DNA of 64,000 bases from positions 62,001 through 126,000 of the forward strand of contig NZ_AXAY01000006.1 in assembly GCF_000473045.1 (NCBI RefSeq), given 5' to 3'. Made by a program: the position numbers and the translations under genes. Below, piece after piece: positions 1 to 8,594 of this stretch (its first letter is position 1; the number at the start of each line of letters is the position of its first letter). The notes beneath the pieces are model-generated. The model saw only the letters and a program-made list of their open reading frames with translations. It did no database searches and was not told where the DNA came from. The stretch comes from Bradyrhizobium sp. WSM3983. Its GTDB lineage: Bacteria > Pseudomonadota > Alphaproteobacteria > Rhizobiales > Xanthobacteraceae.

Positions 1-35
1 TACGCCGCAACGCAACATTCCCCCAAAAGACAGCC

Positions 36-1658
36 ATGATCCGCCTCGACAACGTCAGCAAGCAAGCCGGCCACCAGATCCTGTTCATCGAAGCCTCCGC
101 CGCCCTCAACAAGGGCGAGAAGATCGGCCTCGTCGGGCCGAACGGCGCCGGAAAGACCACCCTGTTCCGGATGATCGCCGGCGAGGAACTGCCCGACGAG
201 GGGCAGGTCTCGACCGATCGTGGCATCACCATCGGCTATTTCAACCAGGACGTCGGCGAGATGTCCGGCCGCAGCGCCGTGGCTGAGGTGATGAATGGCG
301 CAGGCCCCGTCAGCGAGGTCGCGGCCGAGTTGCGCGAGCTCGAAGCCGCCATGGCCGACCCCGACAAGGCCGACCAGATGGACGAGATCATCGCGCGCTA
401 CGGCGAGGTGCAGCACGCCTTCGAAGAGCTCGATGGTTACGCGCTCGACGGCCGTGCGCGCGAAGCCCTGTCCGGCCTCGGCTTCAGCCAGGAGATGATG
501 GACGGCGACGTCGGCAAGCTCTCAGGCGGCTGGAAGATGCGCGTGGCGCTGGCCCGCATTCTTTTGATGCGCCCCGATGTCATGCTGCTCGACGAGCCGA
601 GCAACCATCTTGATTTGGAAAGCCTGATCTGGCTCGAGAAGTTCTTGCACGATTACGAAGGCACGCTGCTGATGACCTCGCATGACCGCGAGTTCATCAA
701 CCGCGTGATCTCGAAGGTGGTCGAGATCGATTCCGGCTCGCTGACGACCTATACCGGCAACTACGAATTCTACGAGCAGCAGCGCGCGCTGAACGAGAAG
801 CAGCAGCAGGCGCAGTTCGAGCGCCAGCAGGCGATGCTCGCCAAGGAGATCAAGTTCATCGAGCGTTTCAAGGCGCGCGCGTCTCACGCTGCTCAAGTGC
901 AAAGTCGCGTGAAGAAGCTGGACAAGATCGAGCGGGTCGAGCCGCCGCGCCGCCGCCAGACCGTGGCGTTCGACTTCCTGCCGGCGCCGCGCTCCGGCGA
1001 AGACGTCGTCGCCTTGAAGAAGGTGTTCAAGGGCTATGGAGCCAAGCGCATCTATGACGGGCTGGATTTCATGATCCGCCGCCGGGAGCGCTGGTGCGTG
1101 ATGGGCGTCAACGGCGCCGGCAAGTCGACGCTGCTCAAGCTCGTCGCGGGCGCGAGCGAGCCGGACGAGGGCAGCGTGGCGATCGGCGGCAGCGTCAAGA
1201 TGGGTTACTTTGCCCAGCACGCGATGGATCTGCTCGATGGCGAGCGCACCGTGTTCCAGTCGCTGGAAGATCAGTTTCCGACCGCGGGGCAGGGCTCCTT
1301 GCGCGCGCTCGCCGGCTGCTTTGGCTTCTCCGGCGACGACGTCGAGAAGCGCTGCCGCGTTCTGTCGGGCGGCGAGAAGGCGCGGCTGGTGATGGCCAAG
1401 ATGCTGTTCGATCCGCCGAACTTCCTGGTGCTGGACGAGCCGACCAACCATCTCGACCTCGCCACCAAGGAAATGCTGATCACGGCGCTGTCGGATTTCG
1501 AGGGCACCATGCTGTTCGTTTCGCATGATCGCCATTTCCTCAGCGTGCTGTCGAACCGCGTGCTCGAGCTGACGCCGGAAGGAATCCACCAGTATGGCGG
1601 TGGCTACACAGAGTATGTCGCGCGCACCGGGCAGGAAGCGCCGGGGTTGCGGTCGTAG
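36..1658 (+). CDS. ABC-F family ATPase (ribosome-associated type)
   Basis: Cytoplasmic duplicated ATPase of 540 residues with no membrane segments, as in ABC-F proteins that act on the ribosome E site rather than in transport. The first nucleotide-binding domain has Walker A GPNGAGKT (residues 34-41), signature LSGGW and a Walker B ending LLDEPSNHLDL. A charged Gln/Lys-rich linker (about 240-300) follows. The second domain has GVNGAGKS, LSGGE and LVLDEPTNHLDL. Length and layout fit the YbiT/EttA/Uup group, but the subgroup cannot be settled by eye. The ATG follows a short leader beginning at the window edge, so its upstream neighbour is unknown. A palindromic repeat lies just after the stop. 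Confidence 0.93.
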   Translation: MIRLDNVSKQAGHQILFIEASAALNKGEKIGLVGPNGAGKTTLFRMIAGEELPDEGQVSTDRGITIGYFNQDVGEMSGRSAVAEVMNGAGPVSEVAAELRELEAAMADPDKADQMDEIIARYGEVQHAFEELDGYALDGRAREALSGLGFSQEMMDGDVGKLSGGWKMRVALARILLMRPDVMLLDEPSNHLDLESLIWLEKFLHDYEGTLLMTSHDREFINRVISKVVEIDSGSLTTYTGNYEFYEQQRALNEKQQQAQFERQQAMLAKEIKFIERFKARASHAAQVQSRVKKLDKIERVEPPRRRQTVAFDFLPAPRSGEDVVALKKVFKGYGAKRIYDGLDFMIRRRERWCVMGVNGAGKSTLLKLVAGASEPDEGSVAIGGSVKMGYFAQHAMDLLDGERTVFQSLEDQFPTAGQGSLRALAGCFGFSGDDVEKRCRVLSGGEKARLVMAKMLFDPPNFLVLDEPTNHLDLATKEMLITALSDFEGTMLFVSHDRHFLSVLSNRVLELTPEGIHQYGGGYTEYVARTGQEAPGLRS

Positions 1659-1671
1659 GGATGAGCGATGG

Positions 1672-1699
1672 CCCGGATGGCGCGCAAGCGCGATCCGGG
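1672..1699. repeat. Short palindromic intergenic repeat (CCCGGAT type)
   Basis: CCCGGAT (1672-1678) pairs with ATCCGGG (1693-1699) around a GC-rich inner hairpin. It begins 14 bp after the ABC-F stop and resembles the longer repeat at 39707-39794 and the short one at 44519-44544. It may act as a weak 3' end structure. Confidence 0.55.
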
Positions 1700-1732
1700 A
1701 TCAATCTCCGCGCTCACCGAGACTGCGACGCC

Positions 1733-2824
1733 CTAATAAGTGTAGAACATCCGCTGGATTTCCTTGCTGTCGGTCGTCTTGGTCAGCGCCAGCATCAGCA
1801 AGATACGCGCCTTTTGAGGATTGAGCGTATCCGAGACGATGAAGTCATGTTCGTCGTCCTTTGCTTCGCCATTGCGCGCGACGATGCCGTTTCCGACACG
1901 GCTGCTCCGAACGATCGCGACACCCTTTTTGTGGGCCTCGTCGAGGGCCGGCTCAACCGCGGGCCGGGCAAGGCTGCCGTCACCCACGCCTGCATGCACG
2001 ATCCCCTTGGCCCCGGCGGCGACAAAAGCGTCGACCGCGACACGGTTCATGTTGGCGTAGCCGTAAACGATATCGACTTGCGGCAGGGCATCGAGGTTAG
2101 ACACGTCGAATTCAGAGTCCGCCGTATGCCGGCGCGTCGATTGACGATAGAAGTACGGTTTGTTGCCCTGCATGTAACCGAGAAAGCCGAGTTCGGGCGT
2201 ACGGAAAGTGTCTGCCGTCGAGGTGTTGTTCTTCGTGACCTCGCGCGCCGCGTTGATCTGATCGTTGAGAGCGACGAGCACGCCTTTGCCGACGGCTTCT
2301 TCACTGCCTGCGAGGATCACGGCATTGAAGAGATTGATCGGGCCGTCCGCGCTGATCGCGGTCGATGGCCGCATCGCGCCGACGATGACGACTGGCTTCC
2401 GGCTCTTGACCACCAGGTCCAGGAAATAGCTGGTTTCCTCGATCGTATCGGTTCCGTGCGTGATGACGATCCCGTCGACGTCGTCCTGCGCGAGGAGCGT
2501 GTTGACGCGCTTGGCAAGCTTCAGCCAGTAGTCATTGTTCATGTTCTCGCTGGCGATCTGGAAAACCTGCTCGCCCTTGACGTTGGCCACGGCCTTCAGT
2601 TCGGGCACGGCGTTCAGGAGGGTCTCGATGCCCACCGTGGCTGCGGTGTAACCGACCACGGTGGTGCTGCTCGCCCCGGTACCGGCGATCGTGCCACCGG
2701 TTGCCAGTACCATGACGTTGGGCAGACCGGCGCCCCTTGCATTCGCGGCTTCAAGACTGATGAGCAGCGCAAAGAGCAAGCTCACCGTTGCCAATATCTG
2801 ATTACGCACTCGAAGTTGCCACAT
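1733..2824 (-). CDS. Periplasmic type II L-asparaginase/glutaminase-asparaginase
   Basis: Hydrolyses L-asparagine (and probably glutamine) to the acid plus ammonia. The 363-residue protein begins with a hydrophobic signal peptide (about residues 9-30), placing it in the periplasm. The family active-site blocks are intact: ATGGTIAGTG with the nucleophilic Thr near residue 45, and ITHGTDTIEET with the second Thr-Asp pair. The C-terminal MFYTY resembles the usual end of type II enzymes. A purine-rich stretch (GGGACG) lies upstream of the ATG. The gene stands alone, convergent with the ABC-F gene and followed upstream by a repeat-filled intergenic region. Preference for Asn versus Gln cannot be told from sequence alone. 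Confidence 0.93.
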   Translation of the reverse strand: MWQLRVRNQILATVSLLFALLISLEAANARGAGLPNVMVLATGGTIAGTGASSTTVVGYTAATVGIETLLNAVPELKAVANVKGEQVFQIASENMNNDYWLKLAKRVNTLLAQDDVDGIVITHGTDTIEETSYFLDLVVKSRKPVVIVGAMRPSTAISADGPINLFNAVILAGSEEAVGKGVLVALNDQINAAREVTKNNTSTADTFRTPELGFLGYMQGNKPYFYRQSTRRHTADSEFDVSNLDALPQVDIVYGYANMNRVAVDAFVAAGAKGIVHAGVGDGSLARPAVEPALDEAHKKGVAIVRSSRVGNGIVARNGEAKDDEHDFIVSDTLNPQKARILLMLALTKTTDSKEIQRMFYTY

Positions 2825-2970
2825 CTTGACGTCCCTTTCCTGGAAGGCCGGTGCGCCCCAATTCGCTCAGCACTCCATGATCCGTCGGCCGAGGCTTTCT
2901 GTCTAGGGTTGTGATGTCATCAGATGATTTGGTTTGGGCGCTCGGCGCGCGAGGGGGAGGCGTCTATGTC

Positions 2971-3083
2971 GTCATGCCCGAGCTTGTCCCGGGTATCCCC
3001 GATCTTGGCTCCGAGTGCAGAGAACGTGAATGGCCGGGACATCTAGCGCGAAGACGCGCTTCGCGCTTCTGCCCGGCCATGAC
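2971..3083. repeat. Bradyrhizobium-type palindromic intergenic repeat, about 113 bp
   Basis: The element opens with GTCATGCCCG and closes with GCCCGGCCATGAC; an inner hairpin contains GCGCGAAG facing CTTCGCGC. Similar sequences (a GTCATGCCCGGGCTTGTCCC core) are common between genes in Bradyrhizobium; that statement is from memory. A shorter relative occurs at 35394-35416. It fills most of the 308-bp gap between the asparaginase and psiF-like genes; nothing else was recognised there. Confidence 0.65.
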
Positions 3084-3132
3084 GGAGTTCGTTTGCTGAT
3101 TGCTGGCTAAAGAAGCAGCGAATTCGCTGCGA

Positions 3133-3381
3133 TCAGGCGCCCATCTCGCACTTCTTCATAAAACTGTTCTTGGCGGCGCCGGCGAGCGGCTTGCCGTCGG
3201 AGCCGACGGCCTTGGGCGTGCAGGCGTCTTCCTTGCACTTCTTCATGAACGAGGTCTTGGCCGCGCCGGCGAGCGCCTTGCCGTCCTTGCCGACCGCCTT
3301 GCTCTCGCAGGTGTCGTCGGCCAGCGCCGAGCCCGCCGCAAAAGTGGCAACGATTGCCGCCAGGAAAATCCGCTTCGTCAT
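3133..3381 (-). CDS. PsiF-family periplasmic repeat protein
   Basis: Small secreted protein of 82 residues. The start is the ATG at 3381, preceded by GGAGA and followed by a clear signal peptide ending near ALADD; an upstream in-frame ATG at 3432 would bury the signal. The mature part is a tandem duplication of a unit with a Cys, KAVGxDGKxLAGAAKxSFMKKC and a closing Cys, matching the PsiF repeat known from the phosphate-starvation-inducible protein of enterobacteria. The biochemical role of PsiF proteins is not established. No phosphate-box was recognised upstream. Confidence 0.85.
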   Translation of the reverse strand: MTKRIFLAAIVATFAAGSALADDTCESKAVGKDGKALAGAAKTSFMKKCKEDACTPKAVGSDGKPLAGAAKNSFMKKCEMGA

Positions 3382-3498
3382 GGGTGTCTCCCTAAACCAA
3401 AAATTGGCGTGCGGATTGGAGCCCGGAATCATGGCGCAATCAAGCAGGATCGGGGCCGGGGCACGACCGACATTACGGATTTTTGTCCGCCCAGGTCT

Positions 3499-3922
3499 CT
3501 AGACCCCGCGCGCCAGCAACGCCTTGAAGTCGGCGCGTGCACGCTGCGCCTCGGCACGGGCGACCTCGGAGGCGTCCCCGAGGCCGAAATAGCCGTGGAT
3601 GAGGCCGGCGCCTTCGTGATGCTTCACACGTACGCCGGCGGTCTCGAGCGCCCGTGCATAGGCTGCGCCTTCATCGCGCAGCGGATCGAACCAAGCGGTG
3701 GTGACGATCGTGGGCGCGAGGCCTGCGAGCGAGGCGGCACGCAGCGGCGAGACCCGCCAGTCGGTGGCGTACCTGGCGTCAGCGAGATAATGGCCGGCGA
3801 ACCATTCCATGACTGCACGCGAGAGGAAGTAGCCTTCGGCATTCTCGGGTCATCGTGGTCGGATCGCGCAGCGGCAGCAGCGGAATGATCTGGGCGATGA
3901 CGGGATCGAGCGGTGCCGCCAT
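3499..3922 (-). pseudogene. Internally deleted alpha/beta hydrolase (HSL/acetyl-esterase type)
   Basis: The intact 5' end (ATG at 3922) encodes MAAPLDPVIAQIIPLLPLRD, a typical N-terminus of hormone-sensitive-lipase-like esterases. About 75 bp in, the frame jumps to a segment that reads EGYFLSRAVMEWFAGHYL and continues to the normal C-terminus ending FKALLARGV, including the SPLRA, WFDPLRDEG and HGYFGL blocks. The oxyanion HGGG motif and the nucleophile GxSxG are absent. Family members have about 310 residues, so roughly 170-180 residues are missing and the two ends are in different frames. The 3' piece alone (from 3810) still looks open but lacks the nucleophile. It is almost certainly non-functional. 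Confidence 0.85.
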
Positions 3923-4046
3923 TTTTGGTCCTCGCAGGGTTCTTGGTCTTGCTTGCGGGTTAGCATAGATTTCGCGCGCCGCATCGGCAACCGGCGACGT
4001 GTTGCAGGTGCCGTGCAACCGAACGAACCGGCAGGGAGGCCTTGAG

Positions 4047-4303
4047 GTGGAATTCGAAACGCTGATCCAGTCGCGCCGCAGCGTGCGCGGTTTCAAGAAC
4101 AGGCCGGTGCCGGTTCGGTGATCAACGGGCAGGGCATCATGCGCTCCGACATCGTGCGCGATGTCGCCGGGATTCCCGAGGACGAGGTCATCATGACCTG
4201 CGTTGCGATGGGATATCCCGACGACAACTTTGCCGCGAATGCCGTTCGTTCGGAGCGCGAGGGCAACGACGAGATCGTGCGATACGTCGGCTTTGCCGAC
4301 TGA
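4047..4303 (+). pseudogene. Internally deleted nitroreductase
   Basis: The GTG at 4047 begins VEFETLIQSRRSVRGFKNRP, the classical nitroreductase N-terminus with the FMN-contacting RRSVR block, but that frame stops after 24 residues. Beginning about 4115, another frame encodes SVINGQGIMRSDIVRDVAGI and the usual C-terminus ending VRYVGFAD. Nitroreductases of this type have about 220 residues; the central 130-140, including most of the flavin site and dimer core, are gone. The 3' piece can be read from a GTG at 4118, but a 61-residue product would not fold as a nitroreductase. It is divergently adjacent to the equally gutted hydrolase. Confidence 0.85.
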
Positions 4304-4437
4304 ATTAGAGAGGCCGGAGGAGGTTATGCCCTCACGAATTTTTTCGTGCGGACTCGTTACGTCCCCTTGCAATCTCCACCGTGCAGGAGGAACAATATGC
4401 GGACTCAAAGGTTTGTTGCTGGCGCGAGGGAATTGAC

Positions 4438-4641
4438 ATGCGGCGGCTGGCTAGCCTGGTTCGATGGTTCTTCGGCCCGCGGATGCGGCGTCCGATCGAT
4501 GATGATCCCAGTCTTCCTTTTACTCCTGAAGAGTTCGGCAGGCTGGTCCGCAGTGGCCGGCGCGAGGACATGAAGCTGCTTGCCGAAGGGCTGGCTTGTC
4601 GCTCGGTCCCGCGCCGCATCAAATACCGGGCGACGCATTAG
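4438..4641 (+). CDS. Small conserved-looking hypothetical protein, 67 aa
   Basis: Basic protein starting MRRLASLVRWFFGPRMRRP, followed by a more acidic middle (DDDPSLPFTPEEFGRLV) and a basic end. The ATG at 4438 is preferred over the in-frame ATG at 4381 because the intervening residues look non-coding. A GAGGG lies just upstream. The amphipathic Arg-rich N-terminus could associate with membrane, which is only an inference. No family was recognised. Confidence 0.5.
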   Translation: MRRLASLVRWFFGPRMRRPIDDDPSLPFTPEEFGRLVRSGRREDMKLLAEGLACRSVPRRIKYRATH

Positions 4642-4694
4642 GCCGCAGCCGTGATGTCTTGATGTCTTTGTCCGCCCGCTGGTTTGGCGCGCGC

Positions 4695-5738
4695 TCAGCG
4701 TGAGAGTGCGACCTCCTTGAAGGATATGACCAGGGCCTTCTCCAGTTTTCCGGTCATCCCGCAGAGAATATTATAGGCCTCGGTGCGTGACATCGTCGGC
4801 TTGTAGTGCCGGTGCTCGATCAGCGCGGCGAAGATGTCCGATATCGTGAGAAGACGCACGATGTCGTTGATGCTTTCGCCGGCCAGCGCATCCGGATACC
4901 CGCTGCCATCGAGATATTCGTGGTGGTGCCGCACGGCATCGAGGATCTCCGGCGAGATTTTTTCGTGGTCCTTGAGAAAGTCGTAACCCGCCGCCGGGTG
5001 CGTCTCGATCATGGCGCGCTCGTCAGCATCGAGCCGGCCGGGCTTGTCCAGGATTGCAAGCGGGATCTGCGCCTTGCCGATGTCATGGAACATGGCGGCC
5101 GAATACAGCCGCTCCAGATCGGTTCGGCCGACGCCGAGGCTCAATCCGAAGTCGATCGCCAGACCGGTCACGAGCAGACAATGCTGGTAGGTTCCTTCGT
5201 GGTGCCGCCGCACGGTCGCGAGCCATTCGGACAGGCCGTGCTCGGTGATGCGTTCGGCAATCTGGCGGCCGGCGTCCTTGGTGCCGTCGACATCGAGCGG
5301 CTCGCCCATGGTGACGGCCGTGAACATCGACGCGATAGCGGTTGCCGCGGTCTCGACGGCGTTGTCCGGCTGGGTCGACCTGCCCGACGAATCCAATGCC
5401 GGCTCGGCCGGATCAGCCAGCGCGGCCAGCAGCTTGATCTTGTTGAGCGGGCCGGCAAGGACGAGCGTTGCGCCGAGCGCATAGGCTTGCGAGATGCAGA
5501 CGTGCGAAGAATGCTCGACAAGGAAGATGCGCTTGGTCGCCTTCGCCAGCTTGGCCGCGCGCTTCTTGATGGCCGCGATGTTGCCGACGTCACGCAGCTC
5601 CGCGCGGATGACGATGGCATACGGAACTTGCGACAGCTTGGCTTCCGCGTCGAGCCGCTCGCCCGCGACGGTGAACTGCTGTTCGAGGGCCGAGCAGATG
5701 CCCGACAATTTGTCGGAGGAATCGGCCAGCACATGCAC
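4695..5738 (-). CDS. HD-GYP domain protein, probable cyclic-di-GMP phosphodiesterase
   Basis: The 347-residue protein has an N-terminal receiver-like region (about 1-115) lacking an obvious phosphoacceptor Asp, then a spacer, then an HD-GYP domain (about 170-340). The metal-binding signature FHDIGK and the HHHEYLDGSGYP block are both present, so cyclic-di-GMP hydrolysis is plausible. The start shown is a GTG; no ATG or TTG lies between it and the in-frame stop upstream, although a non-standard CTG start is possible. It is the last gene of a DUF2336-PilZ-HD-GYP group, 129 bp after the PilZ gene, which supports a role in cyclic-di-GMP output. Confidence 0.87.
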   Translation of the reverse strand: MHVLADSSDKLSGICSALEQQFTVAGERLDAEAKLSQVPYAIVIRAELRDVGNIAAIKKRAAKLAKATKRIFLVEHSSHVCISQAYALGATLVLAGPLNKIKLLAALADPAEPALDSSGRSTQPDNAVETAATAIASMFTAVTMGEPLDVDGTKDAGRQIAERITEHGLSEWLATVRRHHEGTYQHCLLVTGLAIDFGLSLGVGRTDLERLYSAAMFHDIGKAQIPLAILDKPGRLDADERAMIETHPAAGYDFLKDHEKISPEILDAVRHHHEYLDGSGYPDALAGESINDIVRLLTISDIFAALIEHRHYKPTMSRTEAYNILCGMTGKLEKALVISFKEVALSR

Positions 5739-5867
5739 AAAGGGGCGGGCCGATTGCGCCTTTCGGATGCCGTCGTCACGTTTGACGGGGCAGGTGATGG
5801 TTCGCGCGTTCTGCAGGGGTGACCTGGACTATTCTGGAGTTCACTGAGCCTTGATGAAGTCTTGAGT

Positions 5868-6197
5868 CTATTTGCTCTGACGGGAGTTCGGTGCAGCGGC
5901 CGCCTGTGCGGTCGTCGGCTTCTTCCTGTCAGCGTTGATGAAGTGAATGCCGGCCATGGTGCCGTCGATCCAGACCAGCTCGCAGCGCCGATAGGCGAGG
6001 CCCGTCGACGACAGCAGCATGAAGAATTCCTTGGCTTGCAGCACGTCGAGAGTGCCTTCGACCTCGATCTTGGCGCCCGTCTGCGACACGTCGAGCAGCA
6101 CGCAGCTGCGCCGCCAGGTGCCGTCCGAGCCCATCAGGTTCACGGCCTGCTTGTGGTCCATCCGTACGCGAAGCGCCTTGCGACCGTCGAACCTCAT
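5868..6197 (-). CDS. PilZ domain protein, probable cyclic-di-GMP receptor
   Basis: Single PilZ domain of 109 residues. The two ligand motifs are visible: the N-terminal RxxxR (RKALR, residues 6-10) and the DxSxxG element (DVSQTG, about residues 41-46). The C-terminus is a short Ala/Gln-rich tail. The ATG overlaps the stop of the upstream DUF2336 gene by four bases (ATGA), which indicates translational coupling. With the HD-GYP gene downstream it makes a small putative cyclic-di-GMP module. PilZ-only proteins usually act as adaptors on motility or polysaccharide machinery; the partner here is unknown. Confidence 0.85.
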   Translation of the reverse strand: MRFDGRKALRVRMDHKQAVNLMGSDGTWRRSCVLLDVSQTGAKIEVEGTLDVLQAKEFFMLLSSTGLAYRRCELVWIDGTMAGIHFINADRKKPTTAQAAAAPNSRQSK

Positions 6198-7300
6198 CGG
6201 CTAACCCCCGTTTTCGCGCCGCGATTTCCCGGATCTATTGTGTTGGCGCTTGCTGCGATTTCCCCCCAGCGCACTGTCCATTGGCTGGTCGACAAAAGGA
6301 GCGTTTCGAAAATCAGCTGCGCGCGCTCGCGCTGCGCGAAAGAGAGCCGGGCGCCGCTGCGGTTGCTCAGGATCGCAAGCGTGGTCGCCCAGTTCAGGCG
6401 CGAAGCCCGACAGGCCATCACCAGGCCCTCGCAATCATCGTCGATCATGACATGCTCAACGATCTCGACTGGCGCGCCTGACAGCACCGACAAGGCAGTG
6501 AACAGATTGGCGGTCTCGCCGCGGATCGCGAAGCGGTTCACCGCGGAATCGTTGAGCTTGCCGACGCGGTTGAGCGCAACGATCTCGGGTCTGGCGCTCG
6601 CATAGTCGGCCGAGCAAAGCCGCTTTGGCGGAGCCGGCACGGCTTGTTGTGCGGGCGCAACGGCGGATGCGTTGGGCTTCGCCGGTGCCTTCGGGCTCGG
6701 CGAGACGGAGAGCAGCTTCCGCACGACCAGGTCGGGTGTGCCGGGCCGCAGTGCCAGCGCCTTCGCGATCTCACCGTCCTCATCGGCCCTGGCGATCAGC
6801 GCGTCATAGGCTGCGCTGGAGAATTGGGTTCCCGGGTTCTTGATCAGCGCAAGGCAGATCGGACCACCGCGCTTGATCAACGCCTCGGTCACGACCGGCT
6901 CGATCTCGTTGCGAGCGGCGATCGCGCGCTGATGCCGCTCGCCGCACGATGTCGCGATCGCCGCGAGATCGGCCGGGCAGAGTGCCTGTGATTTGAGCAG
7001 CGCCGGACATGCCACGTCGGGGTCGTTGTGTGAGGCGAGACGCCGCAGCGTCTCCGGCGGCGCAACGTTCAATTCGGCTAGCGCCGTGCTGAGTTGGATC
7101 AGCGCGGCGGCCTCGACCCGCTCCGTCAGGCGCAGCAAGACGCCATCGACCACACCGGCGAGCAACTCCTGAGAGCGGTCACGGCTGCACGTGAGCAACT
7201 GCACAATACCGGAGAGGATACGGGCGCAGCGGTCCAATGGACACGCCGCGACCGCCTTTTCCAGTTCAACAAGAATATCAGCAGGCGAATTTGCCATCAT
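6194..7300 (-). CDS. DUF2336 domain protein
   Basis: Alpha-helical 368-residue cytoplasmic protein of the DUF2336 type common in Bradyrhizobium and relatives. The N-terminal half carries HEAT-like helices (for example LRRLASHNDPDVACPALL). A Pro/Ala-rich linker (about 205-230) separates it from a C-terminal helical part with NRFAIRGETANLFTALSVLS. It has no catalytic motif and no established function. Tandem ATGs at 7300 and 7297 are both possible starts. The gene heads the cluster with PilZ and HD-GYP, overlapping PilZ by four bases, so a scaffold or regulatory role in cyclic-di-GMP signalling is inferred from context. Confidence 0.8.
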   Translation of the reverse strand: MMANSPADILVELEKAVAACPLDRCARILSGIVQLLTCSRDRSQELLAGVVDGVLLRLTERVEAAALIQLSTALAELNVAPPETLRRLASHNDPDVACPALLKSQALCPADLAAIATSCGERHQRAIAARNEIEPVVTEALIKRGGPICLALIKNPGTQFSSAAYDALIARADEDGEIAKALALRPGTPDLVVRKLLSVSPSPKAPAKPNASAVAPAQQAVPAPPKRLCSADYASARPEIVALNRVGKLNDSAVNRFAIRGETANLFTALSVLSGAPVEIVEHVMIDDDCEGLVMACRASRLNWATTLAILSNRSGARLSFAQRERAQLIFETLLLSTSQWTVRWGEIAASANTIDPGNRGAKTGVSR

Positions 7301-7603
7301 GGCAGGGGCCTGTACTCAAAAATAAATTCCGACTATCCGACGCCCTTCATTGCGCCCTAGAGGCGTTAATTTGGATTTTAGACTTCAGCCCTCCGGGTAT
7401 CAGTGCACCGCCTGGCTCTCTGGAAACGCTATCGAAATTTGGCAGGAGGCGAACGCCCGGCTTGTCCTTTGCGTCGGACGCTCGCCAACTGATCGAGCTA
7501 GGCTCGGATGAGTCTTGTGGTCTAAGGGAGAGCCGAAAGGGGGGAATTCAGATCGGCGTATTGCCGGACACGCGTCGTTTCCTGGCGCCGTTTTTCATTT
7601 GTC
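7301..7603. other. Intergenic region between divergent DUF2336 and araC-type genes
   Basis: About 300 bp with no credible coding frame. It should hold both divergent promoters, but no strong -35/-10 pair, operator palindrome or RNA hairpin stood out. Confidence 0.5.
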
Positions 7604-8551
7604 ATGAACAACAATGATGATGCGCCAACGCTGGCGCCAAAGATATTTCGTTTTGCAGATGTTGACGCGTTTCGCAACGCGATCCGCGGCCTGGATTTCG
7701 AGTTCACGCCGCTCGTTCGAGCGATTGCGACCGAACAGATCATTCTGCAATTGCCCGGCTGCGACGTAAATCTGACGCGCGCGTTTCCGCGCGTGGTGGA
7801 TGCGCAGCTCGTCGCGGATTGCACGGCGATCGGCTTTGCAATGGACGACCTCGACGTGCCCATCCGATTCAACGGCGCGCAGCGGAACCGCGCGGTCATC
7901 GTCATCGGAAGCAGCGGGGCGGCCTACAACACCATTGAAGAGGTACAGCGGCAAATTGCCTCGATCGTGTTCCGGCCCGAGGTGAAGGATCGCGGCTGGC
8001 CCGGGACGGATTCCAGCTTCAAGATATTCGAGACGAGCGTCTCGGCGCTGCAGCAGTTGCGGAAGGTGGTGCGGGAGGTGGTCGCGGCTGCGTCCGAGCC
8101 CATCGATCCAGCCGAGGTGGTGCTGAAGGGGGCGGCGATGAAGGAGACCCTGTTCGGCGCGGTCGATGCCGCCTTTGCCAATCTCGTTCCCGCGCGCTGG
8201 ACGGTGCGGCCCAATGACGGGCGGCAGTTCAAGATCTTCCAGGATATCCGCTCGCTGTTGTCCGACGACCTCTCGCAACCGATCTACAGCGAGGAGATCG
8301 CGCGCAAGCTCGGGCTGTCCGTCCGCACCATGCACGACGTCGTCCGCCGCTATCGCGGCATGAGCCTGCACCGTTATTTGCGGCTGCGCCGGCTGTGGCT
8401 GGTGCGCCAGCGGCTGCTCGCCGGCGCCGACAGCGTCAAGGCCGTCGCGCTCGCGTTCGGATTCTGGCATCTCAGCGATTTCTCCCGCAGCTATCGCGAC
8501 CAGTTCGGCGAGACGCCGTCGGAAACGCTGGAGCGCGGCCGCAGGCGATAA
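7604..8551 (+). CDS. AraC-family transcriptional regulator
   Basis: The 315-residue protein has a C-terminal AraC/XylS DNA-binding domain (about 220-310): the first helix-turn-helix around YSEEIARKLGLSVRTMHDVV, then the signature FGFWHLSDFSRSYRDQFGETPS. The N-terminal 200 residues form a sensor-like domain without a recognised ligand motif, of the kind seen in proteins annotated only as AraC-like in Bradyrhizobium. The ATG at 7604 follows weak upstream purines. The FMN reductase gene starts 43 bp downstream in the same direction, so co-transcription, or control of that gene, is possible but unproven. Confidence 0.88.
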   Translation: MNNNDDAPTLAPKIFRFADVDAFRNAIRGLDFEFTPLVRAIATEQIILQLPGCDVNLTRAFPRVVDAQLVADCTAIGFAMDDLDVPIRFNGAQRNRAVIVIGSSGAAYNTIEEVQRQIASIVFRPEVKDRGWPGTDSSFKIFETSVSALQQLRKVVREVVAAASEPIDPAEVVLKGAAMKETLFGAVDAAFANLVPARWTVRPNDGRQFKIFQDIRSLLSDDLSQPIYSEEIARKLGLSVRTMHDVVRRYRGMSLHRYLRLRRLWLVRQRLLAGADSVKAVALAFGFWHLSDFSRSYRDQFGETPSETLERGRRR

Positions 8552-8594
8552 AGGGATTGGGGCCGTCCGCCGGTTTCGTGCTAGCCTGCCGGCC

